From the NCBI RefSeq assembly GCF_015864825.1, contig NZ_JADYWL010000002.1:404346-468345 (forward strand): DNA of 64,000 nt. The letters run 5' to 3'. Position numbers and translations under genes: made by a program. Below the pieces are notes generated by a model. The model worked only from the letters and a program-made list of their open reading frames with translations, was not told the origin of the DNA and did no database searches. Shown here piece after piece: positions 54,538 to 62,845 of the stretch (the stretch's first letter is position 1; each line of letters begins with the position of its first letter). Origin of the DNA: Psychrobacter sp. NZS113. Its GTDB lineage: Bacteria > Pseudomonadota > Gammaproteobacteria > Pseudomonadales > Moraxellaceae.

Positions 54538-56247
54538 TTACTTCTTTTCCTTAGACGGAAAAAGCGATATTAAACCATCCCCTATTATCCCTCGCCAAGA
54601 AAAGTAATCATGCCCTGCACCATATTCTTCATAGCGAGTGTCATACCCTTTTGCCAATAGCACATTACGCAGATGACGATTGGTTCCCAATATACCGTTG
54701 CTACTACTATTACCACGAGCCGTTTCAAACACGCCAGCACTCAAAAAGAAACGAACGGGTGCTTTATCCATTTTTATGACTTCAGATGCCACAAAGTGCT
54801 TATCATCTGCCGTCTGATCTTCTGGCTTCCACCAAAAAGAACCAGACATAGAAATAACATTGCCAAATATATCGGGATGACGTAGCGCAATAGTCGTGGC
54901 AGCCAATCCGCCATAACTCGACCCTGCAATAATTGTTCTATCTTTTGGTATCGCTATTGGCAGTCGTTTATTAATTTTTGGCACCAACTCATTAGCCAAT
55001 ACATCTGCAAATACAGGGTTGGCAGGTAACTCACGCGCACGAGCATCACCATCAGGATTACTGATAAACACCGCCGTCACAGGTGGAATCTCTCCTGCTG
55101 CAATTAAATTATCTAATATCGTTGGCAATCCAACCGTATCGATATATGACTCGGCATCAAAGATATACAACAACACCGCATCGCCTCTATTGTGCTGGCT
55201 ATCATCAATAGCAGGAGAATAGATAGTAATATCGCGGGTATTGTCTAATCTGCTACTGGTAAATTTAAAAGTAGTAAGCTTACCTTTGAGAGTTTCTTTT
55301 TGCACATCTAGCCAAGTATTTTTTGGTGCATCTTTTAACGTAATGGTAGATTTGGTTGTGTACTTATCAATTGCTGAATCAGGCCATGGATGGTGATTAT
55401 AAGGATCGGCCTGAGCTACAGCTTTTATGGCAATTCTACGGGCACGTCCAGACAATGGTGGTTGAGGCACATTGGGCGCTATTTGATAAGACAGATGGGT
55501 ATTTTTTGGCACAATAAAGCTTTTGTACCATGTATCAGAGTCCGCCAATCGTTGCAATGCATCATGATTATTGGACGGGCCACCCATTAGCTTGATATTA
55601 CGATAGTCACCTCGCGCCAAAAACGTCATCAAGGTGCCAGAAGGCGTCTCTTCGATCAGCGGCGTACCTAATGCTTCTACATCTGCCCAAAAACTATCAG
55701 TACTCTCACCCTTTTGCAGTGATTCACGTAATGCAGAAACTTTTGGGCTAAGTAACGTATCAGAAATTTCTAAATGACTTTTTAAAGAGCCTTCTAAATC
55801 CTGTTCCGCCAAACTAACACGTTGTTCGAGCACTATCTGATAAGTACCTGCACCCGACAGTCGCCATATCTCTGCGCAGTTTTCGGCCACTGAATAGAAT
55901 TTTTGCTTGCCAGTTTTATGGTCAATCAAACGGCGCGATAATTTTCCTGTGGCATCGATGATATCCATCGTCATCGTATTATCACCGCTCTCAACATATC
56001 CGGTCAGATAGTCACCCTTGTCACAAGGTACGTTGATTTCTAATGACTTAAATTGTGACTGCGGCTGAGTGTGTGGCTGTGGCTTGATATTATTCTCGCT
56101 GTTGGAATGACTTAGCTCACCCTTCAGAGGACTTCCCACTTTTAACACCGCTGTCTCCAAACCAAATGCCGAAAATGATGTCGAATATAACAAACAAGTA
56201 AATCCTGCTATCGCCCATTTATTAGAGAGAAATCGTATGTATGTCAT
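54538..56247 (-). CDS. exported alpha/beta-hydrolase, enterochelin-esterase-like
   Basis: The 569-residue protein has a signal peptide (WAIAGFTCLLYSTSFSAFG). An N-terminal beta-rich part (to about residue 160) and an Fes-like lid domain precede the catalytic domain: LLYIFDAESY, FISNPDGDARARELPANP, the nucleophile elbow IAGSSYGGLAATTIAL and the histidine in GAGHDYFSWRGI. It therefore resembles Fes/IroE-type siderophore esterases, but acts in the periplasm. A candidate Fur box lies 118 bp upstream. No siderophore synthesis genes are in the window, so it may process imported catecholates. Confidence 0.8.
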   Translation of the reverse strand: MTYIRFLSNKWAIAGFTCLLYSTSFSAFGLETAVLKVGSPLKGELSHSNSENNIKPQPHTQPQSQFKSLEINVPCDKGDYLTGYVESGDNTMTMDIIDATGKLSRRLIDHKTGKQKFYSVAENCAEIWRLSGAGTYQIVLEQRVSLAEQDLEGSLKSHLEISDTLLSPKVSALRESLQKGESTDSFWADVEALGTPLIEETPSGTLMTFLARGDYRNIKLMGGPSNNHDALQRLADSDTWYKSFIVPKNTHLSYQIAPNVPQPPLSGRARRIAIKAVAQADPYNHHPWPDSAIDKYTTKSTITLKDAPKNTWLDVQKETLKGKLTTFKFTSSRLDNTRDITIYSPAIDDSQHNRGDAVLLYIFDAESYIDTVGLPTILDNLIAAGEIPPVTAVFISNPDGDARARELPANPVFADVLANELVPKINKRLPIAIPKDRTIIAGSSYGGLAATTIALRHPDIFGNVISMSGSFWWKPEDQTADDKHFVASEVIKMDKAPVRFFLSAGVFETARGNSSSNGILGTNRHLRNVLLAKGYDTRYEEYGAGHDYFSWRGIIGDGLISLFPSKEKK

Positions 56248-56308
56248 CCATTGCTCCTTATTCTATTCACTGGCAAATACCTAACCTCCGCCGTTACAAG
56301 ATGTCTAG

Positions 56309-56323
56309 GGCATGTCCTAGCAA
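56309..56323. repeat. possible solo end of a family B repeat
   Basis: CTAGGGCATGTCCTAG, an almost perfect palindrome, shares TAGGGC-TGTCCT with the family B terminus. The sequence beyond it does not continue as family B. It could be a truncated copy, two fused ends, or chance. Confidence 0.3.
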
Positions 56324-56364
56324 ATGATACAAAGGTGAAATACTACCTTACTTTCCTTATTAAT

Positions 56365-56383
56365 AATATTAAAAATCATTCTC
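56365..56383 (-). promoter_or_regulatory. candidate Fur box upstream of the esterase gene
   Basis: On the minus strand GAGAATGATTTTTAATATT matches the E. coli Fur consensus at 13 of 19 positions by hand. The strongest part is GAGAATGATT. Iron repression would suit a siderophore esterase. Confidence 0.5.
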
Positions 56384-56404
56384 ATTTAAGTATTGCAGAA
56401 ACAA

Positions 56405-56443
56405 AAAAGCCCCTCTGACTCAATAATGAGTCAGAGGGGCTTT
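56405..56443 (-). terminator. terminator of the carboxynorspermidine dehydrogenase gene
   Basis: A 17-bp perfect stem, AAAGCCCCTCTGACTCA with TGAGTCAGAGGGGCTTT, and a 4-base loop. On the minus strand it is followed by TTTTTTGT. It lies 20 bp after the stop codon. Confidence 0.9.
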
Positions 56444-56463
56444 CGGATACAGATTACAACTAA

Positions 56464-57738
56464 CTAGATATCAAACTCAAGCGCTCTATCACCATTCTCG
56501 TCTTTGATACGCGTTGGTAGACCAATCTTATTTAATAGATTAATAAGTGGCTTAGCATCAAGCTCTTCGACGTTGACCATCTTGCCTGCGTCCCATTCAC
56601 CGGTAGCAACAAGCATAGCGGCCGCGACAGGTGGCACACCCGCAGTATAAGAAATACCTTGGCTGCCCATGGCTTCAAAGGCTTCTTTGTGATCAGATAC
56701 ATTGTAGATAAATACTTCGCTATCCACGCCATCTATCTTGCCTTTAACCTTGTCACCGATACAAGTCTTGCCAGTATATTCTGCTGCTAAAGAACTTGGA
56801 TCTGGTAGTACGGCTTTCACCACTTTTAGCGGGATGACTTCTTGCCCTTCAGCCGTCATAACAGGCTGCTCAGACAACAAACCTAAGCTTTGAAGCACAG
56901 TAAAGACATTGATATAGTGCTCACCAAAACCCATCCAAAAGCGAATATTTGGCACATCTAAGTTGGCTGATAACGAGTGAATCTCATCATGTCCGCTTAG
57001 GTAGCTGTTTTGCATACCAACCACAGGCAAATCATCCGTACGCTTCACTTCAAACATTTTGTTTGACTGCCACTTACGATCTTGCCAAGAATAAACCGTA
57101 CCCGTAAATTCACGGAAATTAATCTCAGGATCAAAGTTAGTAGCGAAATATTTGCCATGGCTACCAGCATTGATATCGATAATATCGATGTCTGTGACCG
57201 AGCCTGCATCCATCATGTCATAGCCAAGACGCGCATAAGCGTTGACCATACCAGGATCGAATCCTGCACCTAAGATAGCGGTGATTTTATTGTCCGCACA
57301 GCGCTGCTTACGCTTCCACTCATAGTTGTTATACCATGGCGGCGTCTCACAGATCTTACGAGGATCTTCGTGAATAGCCGTATCAATATAAGCAACTTCC
57401 GTTTCGATACAAGCTTCTAGTACACTCATATTCAAAAAAGGTGAGCCAACGTTGATGACGATTTGGATGCCTGTGTCTTTTATAAGCTGTATCAGCGCAG
57501 GGATATCCATGGCATCGATTTGGTGCGTATGCAAAGTCGCTGGCTGCTTGAAGCTGCCTTTCTCTTGCACACTTTGGGCGATGGCATCACACTTATCTTT
57601 GGTACGTGAGGCAATATGAATATTACCGAGCACGTCATTATGCATGGCACATTTATGCGCAACTACTTGAGCGACACCGCCTGCTCCAATGATAAGTACG
57701 TCTTTTTTGTTGGTTGTAGCTTGTTGGTTTGTGTTCAA
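56464..57738 (-). CDS. carboxynorspermidine/carboxyspermidine dehydrogenase
   Basis: NADPH-dependent enzyme of the saccharopine-dehydrogenase fold that condenses aspartate semialdehyde with 1,3-diaminopropane or putrescine in the alternative polyamine pathway. The 424 residues begin with a Rossmann loop (VLIIGAGGVAQVVAHKCA), followed by AYIDTAIHEDP, ILGAGFDPGMVNAYAR and GISYTAGVPPVAAAML. The start is TTG (57736-57738), chosen because a perfect AGGAGG lies 8 bases upstream and there is no ATG before the Rossmann loop. The partner decarboxylase gene is upstream on the same strand. Confidence 0.92.
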   Translation of the reverse strand: MNTNQQATTNKKDVLIIGAGGVAQVVAHKCAMHNDVLGNIHIASRTKDKCDAIAQSVQEKGSFKQPATLHTHQIDAMDIPALIQLIKDTGIQIVINVGSPFLNMSVLEACIETEVAYIDTAIHEDPRKICETPPWYNNYEWKRKQRCADNKITAILGAGFDPGMVNAYARLGYDMMDAGSVTDIDIIDINAGSHGKYFATNFDPEINFREFTGTVYSWQDRKWQSNKMFEVKRTDDLPVVGMQNSYLSGHDEIHSLSANLDVPNIRFWMGFGEHYINVFTVLQSLGLLSEQPVMTAEGQEVIPLKVVKAVLPDPSSLAAEYTGKTCIGDKVKGKIDGVDSEVFIYNVSDHKEAFEAMGSQGISYTAGVPPVAAAMLVATGEWDAGKMVNVEELDAKPLINLLNKIGLPTRIKDENGDRALEFDI

Positions 57739-57782
57739 TGAACAATCCTCCTTTGTGTCCCTGTCGATACCATTGATAGCGG

Positions 57783-57869
57783 CTATGCAAAACAGAAACG
57801 AGTGAATGATATGCGTGAATTAAAAAGGAAGACCGAGGAAAACCCACGCACCCGTCGGGCAAATGCCAT
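57783..57869 (-). CDS. possible leader peptide upstream of the carboxynorspermidine dehydrogenase gene (28 aa)
   Basis: A 28-codon frame starts with an ATG in the apical part of the 5' hairpin and ends at TAG, 44 bases before the dehydrogenase start. The product would contain 7 Phe and 5 Arg (MAFARRVRGF at the start; LFNSR in the middle). Only a weak GG precedes the ATG, so it may not be translated. The composition recalls the ornithine-sensing SpeFL leader peptide of enterobacteria, but I see no clear homology. Confidence 0.25.
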   Translation of the reverse strand: MAFARRVRGFSSVFLFNSRISFTRFCFA

Positions 57870-57904
57870 TTTTTACCAATGGATATTTGCCCGAGGCGAT
57901 TATA
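57855..57904 (-). promoter_or_regulatory. promoter and 5'-terminal hairpin before the carboxynorspermidine dehydrogenase gene
   Basis: A perfect TATAAT lies at 57899-57904 (minus strand); the -35 is weak (TTGCCA with 20-base spacing). The expected transcript start, near 57892, coincides with the base of a hairpin: TCGGGCAAAT pairs perfectly with ATTTGCCCGA (57855-57864 and 57885-57894), and an inner stem CCATT/AATGG continues it. The mRNA would thus begin with a stable stem-loop. Confidence 0.5.
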
Positions 57905-57996
57905 ACAATTTTTTAATCTCTTTTTGGCAAAAATTCATGAATAAACATCAATCTTATTAACAATGTAAATATTATGCTAATACTAAATTCTGAATA

Positions 57997-59253
57997 TTAA
58001 GACAAACTTGCCTTATAATCCTGATAATCAAACTCACGCTGCACATCAATCGATCCATCAAGACGACGAATCACAATCGCTGGCATGTTGACGCCATTGA
58101 ACCAGTTTTTCTTCACCATGGTATAACCTGCAGCATTACCAAAGGTAATCTGATCGCCTATCTGCAAGTTACTCGGCAAGTCGTACTCACCAAAAATATC
58201 CCCTGCCAAACACGAACGACCATAAATGAGCGTACTGTCTATCTCACTTTCGAGAATAGGTTCTGACGTCTCAATCACTGAATGACCGATAGGAGCGATA
58301 TCCATTGCTGTATTGTTGATAGCGGCAATAGGTGCTGACTCGCGGTAAATCAGTAGATCAAGCATGTGCGCCTCGATAGACGAATCAACCACGGCAAGAT
58401 GCTTTTCATTGTGCATGGTGTCTAATACGGTCGTGACTAGCGAGCCAGCGCCATGGATACTCGCTTCACCCGGTTCAAGATAGACTTGCACGCCATACTG
58501 TTCGCTAAACCCTTTTAACCTTTCAGCGAACTTTTCTAGCGGATAATCAGGCGCAATAAAATGAATACCACCGCCTAAGCTTACCCATTCTAATTGCGCA
58601 AGGATATCGCCAAATCTATTTTCAATATCTGCCAGACTTTCACTAAATGCTTCAAAGCTATCATTTTCACAATTGTTATGAATCATAACGCCAGTAATGT
58701 CACCAAGTACCGCGGTGATTTTATCTTTATCGTGCTCGCCTAGACGACTAAAAGGACGGGCAGGATCAGCGATAATAAATGACGAGTTACTGGTTTTTGG
58801 GTTTAAACGCAGGCCGACAGGAATGTCTTGCGCACGTGCCTGCTCGCTAAAAGCATTGAGCTGCGAGATTGAGTTAAAGATGATTTTATCAGCATATTTT
58901 AATACCTCAGGCATTTCATCTGCACTATAGGCCACACTATAAGCATGGGTCTCTTTTTTGCCTGGGCTATTAGCATCGTCATTATTGCCGAAGGTCTCAT
59001 ACCCAAGTCTGACTTCATTCAGTGACGATGAGGTAGTGCCATGCAAATACGGCTGCATAATATCAAACACGCCCCATGTGGCAAAGCATTTCAGTGCTAA
59101 TAATGCCTTTGCACCGGACAGCTCGCATAACCGTGCAATGATTTGCATATTGGCAACGATGGCAGCTTCATCGAGTAAATAGTACGGCGTTGGCACGTTG
59201 ATAGACTGGCTGGTAGATTTGGTAAAAGATGGATTGGTAGACGATGTATTCAT
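57997..59253 (-). CDS. nspC: carboxynorspermidine decarboxylase
   Basis: PLP enzyme of fold III that decarboxylates carboxynorspermidine or carboxyspermidine. The 418 residues show VPTPYYLLDEAAIVANM at the N terminus, the PLP lysine in KALLALKCFATWGVFDIM, the GTTSSSLNEVRLGYE block, EWVSLGGGIHF, LEPGEASIHGAG and, in the C-terminal barrel, YGRSCLAGDIFGEY with the catalytic cysteine. I chose the ATG at 59253; the frame upstream is AT-rich and not conserved-looking. It works with the dehydrogenase encoded 258 bp downstream. Confidence 0.93.
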   Translation of the reverse strand: MNTSSTNPSFTKSTSQSINVPTPYYLLDEAAIVANMQIIARLCELSGAKALLALKCFATWGVFDIMQPYLHGTTSSSLNEVRLGYETFGNNDDANSPGKKETHAYSVAYSADEMPEVLKYADKIIFNSISQLNAFSEQARAQDIPVGLRLNPKTSNSSFIIADPARPFSRLGEHDKDKITAVLGDITGVMIHNNCENDSFEAFSESLADIENRFGDILAQLEWVSLGGGIHFIAPDYPLEKFAERLKGFSEQYGVQVYLEPGEASIHGAGSLVTTVLDTMHNEKHLAVVDSSIEAHMLDLLIYRESAPIAAINNTAMDIAPIGHSVIETSEPILESEIDSTLIYGRSCLAGDIFGEYDLPSNLQIGDQITFGNAAGYTMVKKNWFNGVNMPAIVIRRLDGSIDVQREFDYQDYKASLS

Positions 59254-59339
59254 GATGGTGCACCCGATAGCATTTGATAACAGTAGCGAATAATATTTTT
59301 CGCTATAGTAGACTAAATTTATCATGATTAGAATAGCTT

Positions 59340-60005
59340 ATGGCACTTTCAACCGACTACTCCACCTCGTCCAGTCAAGCCAACTCGGCCCAATTGGATC
59401 CAAAAAATATTGATTTGACCCATCTAGATCCTAATGCGAGGGCCGTATTGGACTTTTGGTTTGATACAAACAATGAGCAATATTGGTTTGCACAAAATGA
59501 TAATTTTGATAGACAAATAAAAAATAAATTTGGCGATATCTGGCAAGCAGCCAAACAGGGTGAATGTGCGACTTGGCGACTTTCAGAATCATCATTAGAC
59601 AGCAACAGCTCAATCACTGCTCTGGCGGGACGCTTGGCAGAAATTATCGTATTGGATCAGTTTTCACGTAACTTATGCCGCGGGCAAGTCGGTGCTTTTT
59701 CTCAGGATGGTATGGCAGTCGCTTTAGCACAAGAAGCCAGTCAGCAACCGTATTTTGATACACTGCCAATGGAGTGGCGCAAGTTCATTATAATGCCATT
59801 TATGCACTCTGAATCGGCAGTTATTCACGAGCGTTATCTGCCATTGTTTGAACAATTGGATGATGCTTATACTTTAGACTTTGAACATCGCCATAAAAAT
59901 ATCATTGAGCAGTTTGGCCGCTACCCTCATCGCAATAATATGTTGGATCGTGAGTCAACTTACGAGGAAGAAGTCTTCTTACAGCAGCCTAATTCATCGT
60001 TCTAA
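59340..60005 (+). CDS. DUF924 family protein
   Basis: The 221-residue cytosolic protein has the DUF924 blocks ARAVLDFWFDTNNEQYWFAQNDNFDRQIKNKFG, LIVLDQFSRNLCRG-like, EWRKFIIMPFMHSES and FEHRHKNIIEQFGRYPHRNNMLDRESTYEE. These proteins fold like tetratricopeptide repeats; no activity is established. About 20 polar Ser-rich residues precede the domain. It is divergent from nspC, with a gap of 86 bp. Confidence 0.9.
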   Translation: MALSTDYSTSSSQANSAQLDPKNIDLTHLDPNARAVLDFWFDTNNEQYWFAQNDNFDRQIKNKFGDIWQAAKQGECATWRLSESSLDSNSSITALAGRLAEIIVLDQFSRNLCRGQVGAFSQDGMAVALAQEASQQPYFDTLPMEWRKFIIMPFMHSESAVIHERYLPLFEQLDDAYTLDFEHRHKNIIEQFGRYPHRNNMLDRESTYEEEVFLQQPNSSF

Positions 60006-60050
60006 GTATTTTTGACCACTTAAACTTTATAGTGGTTAAGTTATAAAAGC

Positions 60051-60086
60051 AAAAGCCACCTGCCTATAAATAAGTAGGTGGCTTTT
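60051..60086 (+). terminator. terminator after the DUF924 gene
   Basis: AAAAGCCACCT pairs with AGGTGGCTTTT around a 14-base loop, giving a symmetrical A/T-flanked hairpin that can work in both directions. Confidence 0.8.
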
Positions 60087-60128
60087 CATATTTCAATGAC
60101 AGTGTATTTTATGCTTAGGCTATTTTAT

Positions 60129-60163
60129 AAGGGCAGTTTGCCAGCCAAATCTACTGCCCTTTT
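60129..60163 (-). terminator. possible terminator of rnhB
   Basis: AAGGGCAGT pairs with ACTGCCCTT over a 14-base loop. On the minus strand it is followed by ATAAAAT, a weak U run; it lies 14 bp after the rnhB stop codon. Confidence 0.5.
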
Positions 60164-60176
60164 AGATACGCCTCCA

Positions 60177-61055
60177 TTAGCTTTCTAGCGCCTTCCTGAC
60201 AGGTGCAAAGCTACGCCTATGCTCAGATAATACGCCATAGCTTTCAATCGCTTCCATATGTGCACGCGTTGGATAGCCTTTGTGCTTGGCAATTCCGTAT
60301 GCTGGGTGCTGTGTATCAAGCGCATACATGGCTTCATCGCGGCTTACTTTTGCCAAGATACTGCCTGCGGCAATACTAGTATGACGAGCGTCACCCTTTA
60401 CCCATGCTTGGCAATCGATATTAGCCTGTTCGACCCCGCACTTAGTAAGCTTACCAAAGTCCAACTCTGGACAACGATTGCCATCGAACAGCACCTCAAC
60501 TTGTAACGGTTTAACAGCATCTGCCTCGACTTCATGAGTCATGCCAAAATGCTGAGCAACCATTTCTATCAACGTTTCGGTACATAGGCGCATCCCTAAC
60601 ATGGTCGCTTGCAATATATTGACCTGATCAATCACTGCTGCAGGTATGTCAGCGATGACATAGCCAATTGCATATTGTTTCACCAACGGATAAAGAATGT
60701 CGCGTTTTTTTTCACTCAACTGCTTGGAGTCTGTCAATATAGACAGCGGTGTATCTGTAAGTGGCTGCTCCTCAATCAGTCCTGACCAAGCGGCAGGTAA
60801 TATCGCAGCGGCAACATTGACGCTCCCGAGCAACGGCCCACGCCCTGCTTCATCGATGCCAATTTGTAGCATTGGCTGTGTTAAATCTTGCTGTCTATCT
60901 ACTGAATATTGAGTGAGAAACTCAGAGACATTGAGTCGTCCAGTCAAATGAATGGGGGCTGCCAATTGGATATATTGGCCTTTAACATCAATGCTCTCAA
61001 TACTCACTTCGATTGGTGTCACTGAGCTGTCGTCGGTACTGTGCTGTTTACTCAT
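60177..61055 (-). CDS. rnhB: ribonuclease HII with N-terminal extension
   Basis: Removes ribonucleotides from DNA. The catalytic domain starts at [15 protein letters not shown] (D68, E69), followed by [36 protein letters not shown] and [23 protein letters not shown]. From the ATG at 61055 the protein has 292 residues, compared with about 200 in E. coli. About 62 extra residues precede the catalytic domain ([33 protein letters not shown]), and a further insertion lies near residue 165-190. It follows lpxB, the usual order in gammaproteobacteria. Confidence 0.93.
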   Translation of the reverse strand: MSKQHSTDDSSVTPIEVSIESIDVKGQYIQLAAPIHLTGRLNVSEFLTQYSVDRQQDLTQPMLQIGIDEAGRGPLLGSVNVAAAILPAAWSGLIEEQPLTDTPLSILTDSKQLSEKKRDILYPLVKQYAIGYVIADIPAAVIDQVNILQATMLGMRLCTETLIEMVAQHFGMTHEVEADAVKPLQVEVLFDGNRCPELDFGKLTKCGVEQANIDCQAWVKGDARHTSIAAGSILAKVSRDEAMYALDTQHPAYGIAKHKGYPTRAHMEAIESYGVLSEHRRSFAPVRKALES

Positions 61056-61121
61056 AGCGATGCTGTGTCTTTTTATCAAAATAGTGAAAATGTAGTGTGC
61101 GTCAATCTGCGATATTGTGCA

Positions 61122-62411
61122 TTAGGCTTTGTGGTCTTTTTGAATAAACCATTGCTCAATCACGCTATTGGCTGGGTCATGGTTGCTTTGCTGCTCTAAT
61201 GACCGTTTGGTAGCGACGAGGTCTTTTAACTGCTCAGCATAGGCCCGCGGTTGCAGTAATCGCATGAGCGTACGGCAAATATTATCGCCACTTGCCTGCT
61301 CTTGTATAAGCTCAGGGACGATAGCAGTACCCGCCAAGATATTAGGCAGCGCCACATATGGCACTTTTACCAAGCGTTTGGCTATCTGATAGGTGAGCTT
61401 GTTTAATTGATAAACCACGACCATCGGCCGCTCTAGTAGCATTGCCTCTAGCGTTGCCGTACCAGACGCTAGCATAACGATGTCTGATGCGGCCATGGCC
61501 TGCTGACTAAACGTTGGCTGGCTGTCGTCATATACCACGACTATTGCGGCGCGCAGCTGCTCTGAGCGTTGATCAATCACATCTTGCACGATATATTGAT
61601 GATTCTGATCTACTGTTGGAATGATAAAACACAGCTTTGGATCTAATAGTATGAGCCTTTGAATACCGTCTAGCATCAACGGTAAAATAGCCGTTATCTC
61701 TCCGCGTCTAGAGCCTGGCATCACACAAATAAGTTGGCTGACGTCATCAAATCGCTCAATAAAGAACTGCTGCAAACCATCGTTGTGCCAAACCAATTCG
61801 CTACGGCGCTGATTAATCGGTGTCTCTAGTAATGTCTGATCAATAGTGCGTAAGAGCGGATGACCGACACATATCGCTGGGTGATTATGGCGCTCATAAA
61901 CAGGTAGCTCAAAAGGAAATAAGCACAGCACTAGATTAGTCGCGGCTTTAATATTATGAATCCGTGACTCACGCCATGCCCAAATAGACGGACTGACATA
62001 CTGCACACAAAACACGCCTTTTGGCTTTAGCTTTTTAGAGACTCTGAGATTGAAATCAGGGGCGTCAATACCGATGAACCAATCGATATTAGCGGATTTG
62101 AATGCGCTCAACAGCTCACGGCGGGCTTTAAGCAAATCAGGCAGTTGGCCCATCACTTCCACCAATCCCATCACGGCCAAACGAGACAAAGGAAAAATAC
62201 TTTGTAACCCCTGCGCCTCCATCATGCTACCTCCCACACCTACCCAAACAATATCATCACGCAAGTTGTTCATTTGTTGCATAAAATCTGCACCCAAACT
62301 GTCACCTGATACTTCACCTGCGACGATACCTATCACTAATGGCGTCGATTTTAACTCAGGTGTCTGCTCTGTGAGTTCAGTATATTTATCAGGTGTAGAA
62401 AAATCTGTCAT
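61122..62411 (-). CDS. lpxB: lipid-A-disaccharide synthase LpxB
   Basis: GT19 glycosyltransferase that joins UDP-diacylglucosamine and lipid X at the inner membrane. The 429 residues show IGIVAGEVSGDSLGADFMQ, WVGVGGSMMEAQGL, FIGIDAPDFNLRVSKKLK, QYVSPSIWAWRESRI, FPFELPVYERHNHPAICVGHPL, VMPGSRRGEI, ASGTATLEAMLLERPMVVVYQLN and VALPNILAG. These are all intact. The ATG at 62411 precedes about 25 polar residues. It is the first gene of the lpxB-rnhB pair. Confidence 0.96.
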   Translation of the reverse strand: MTDFSTPDKYTELTEQTPELKSTPLVIGIVAGEVSGDSLGADFMQQMNNLRDDIVWVGVGGSMMEAQGLQSIFPLSRLAVMGLVEVMGQLPDLLKARRELLSAFKSANIDWFIGIDAPDFNLRVSKKLKPKGVFCVQYVSPSIWAWRESRIHNIKAATNLVLCLFPFELPVYERHNHPAICVGHPLLRTIDQTLLETPINQRRSELVWHNDGLQQFFIERFDDVSQLICVMPGSRRGEITAILPLMLDGIQRLILLDPKLCFIIPTVDQNHQYIVQDVIDQRSEQLRAAIVVVYDDSQPTFSQQAMAASDIVMLASGTATLEAMLLERPMVVVYQLNKLTYQIAKRLVKVPYVALPNILAGTAIVPELIQEQASGDNICRTLMRLLQPRAYAEQLKDLVATKRSLEQQSNHDPANSVIEQWFIQKDHKA

Positions 62412-62845
62412 GACAAGCTCTCGATATTAAAAAACACAATGTTATAAAGAATAAAAAATAATTATTATGAAATAATACTTGGGAAATCTACACTAAAATA
62501 CGGTGATTAATGAGTATTCTCAGCACGCACTATTTTAGCGTCCTATCGTTTATGTTGTCATCATACGTGACGATGATCTAAATAGCTAAGTTAGCTGATA
62601 AAAGTGGCGTGATATACCTATGAAAAATGACTCAAAATTTCGGTAAATTTTTTATTATGGATAAGAATATTAAGCAGAAATCTTACGTCTATTACACTCA
62701 ACACAAGACTGATAATAAACAAGTATAACTAAGTTTTGTTTTTATCATTCCAGTTATGAGTCAATAAACTCGCCGACTACCCTTGTCAACAGCCCGTTTT
62801 GTCCGCATAATGATTATTCCTATAAATTAGCTAGACGATATAATC
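62412..62845. other. divergent intergenic region lpxB / DAHP synthase (434 bp)
   Basis: Apart from the DAHP synthase promoter listed separately, I see nothing notable. In particular I looked for, and did not find, a Trp-, Tyr- or Phe-rich leader peptide with an attenuator. Confidence 0.5.
62783..62811 (+). promoter_or_regulatory. promoter of the DAHP synthase gene
   Basis: TTGTCA (62783-62788) and CATAAT (62806-62811) with 17-base spacing. The leader would be only about 28 nt, which leaves no room for an attenuator. Confidence 0.55.

Noticed and set aside
57653..57862. 69-codon minus-strand frame (MPDGCVGF...) in the carboxynorspermidine dehydrogenase leader
   Set aside because: It runs into the dehydrogenase gene in another frame, has no ribosome site, and competes with the better-placed SD/TTG start.
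57855..57894. Hairpin considered as a terminator for nspC
   Set aside because: No T run follows it on either strand, it lies about 100 bp after the nspC stop, and a TATAAT box sits directly upstream; a 5'-end structure is more likely.
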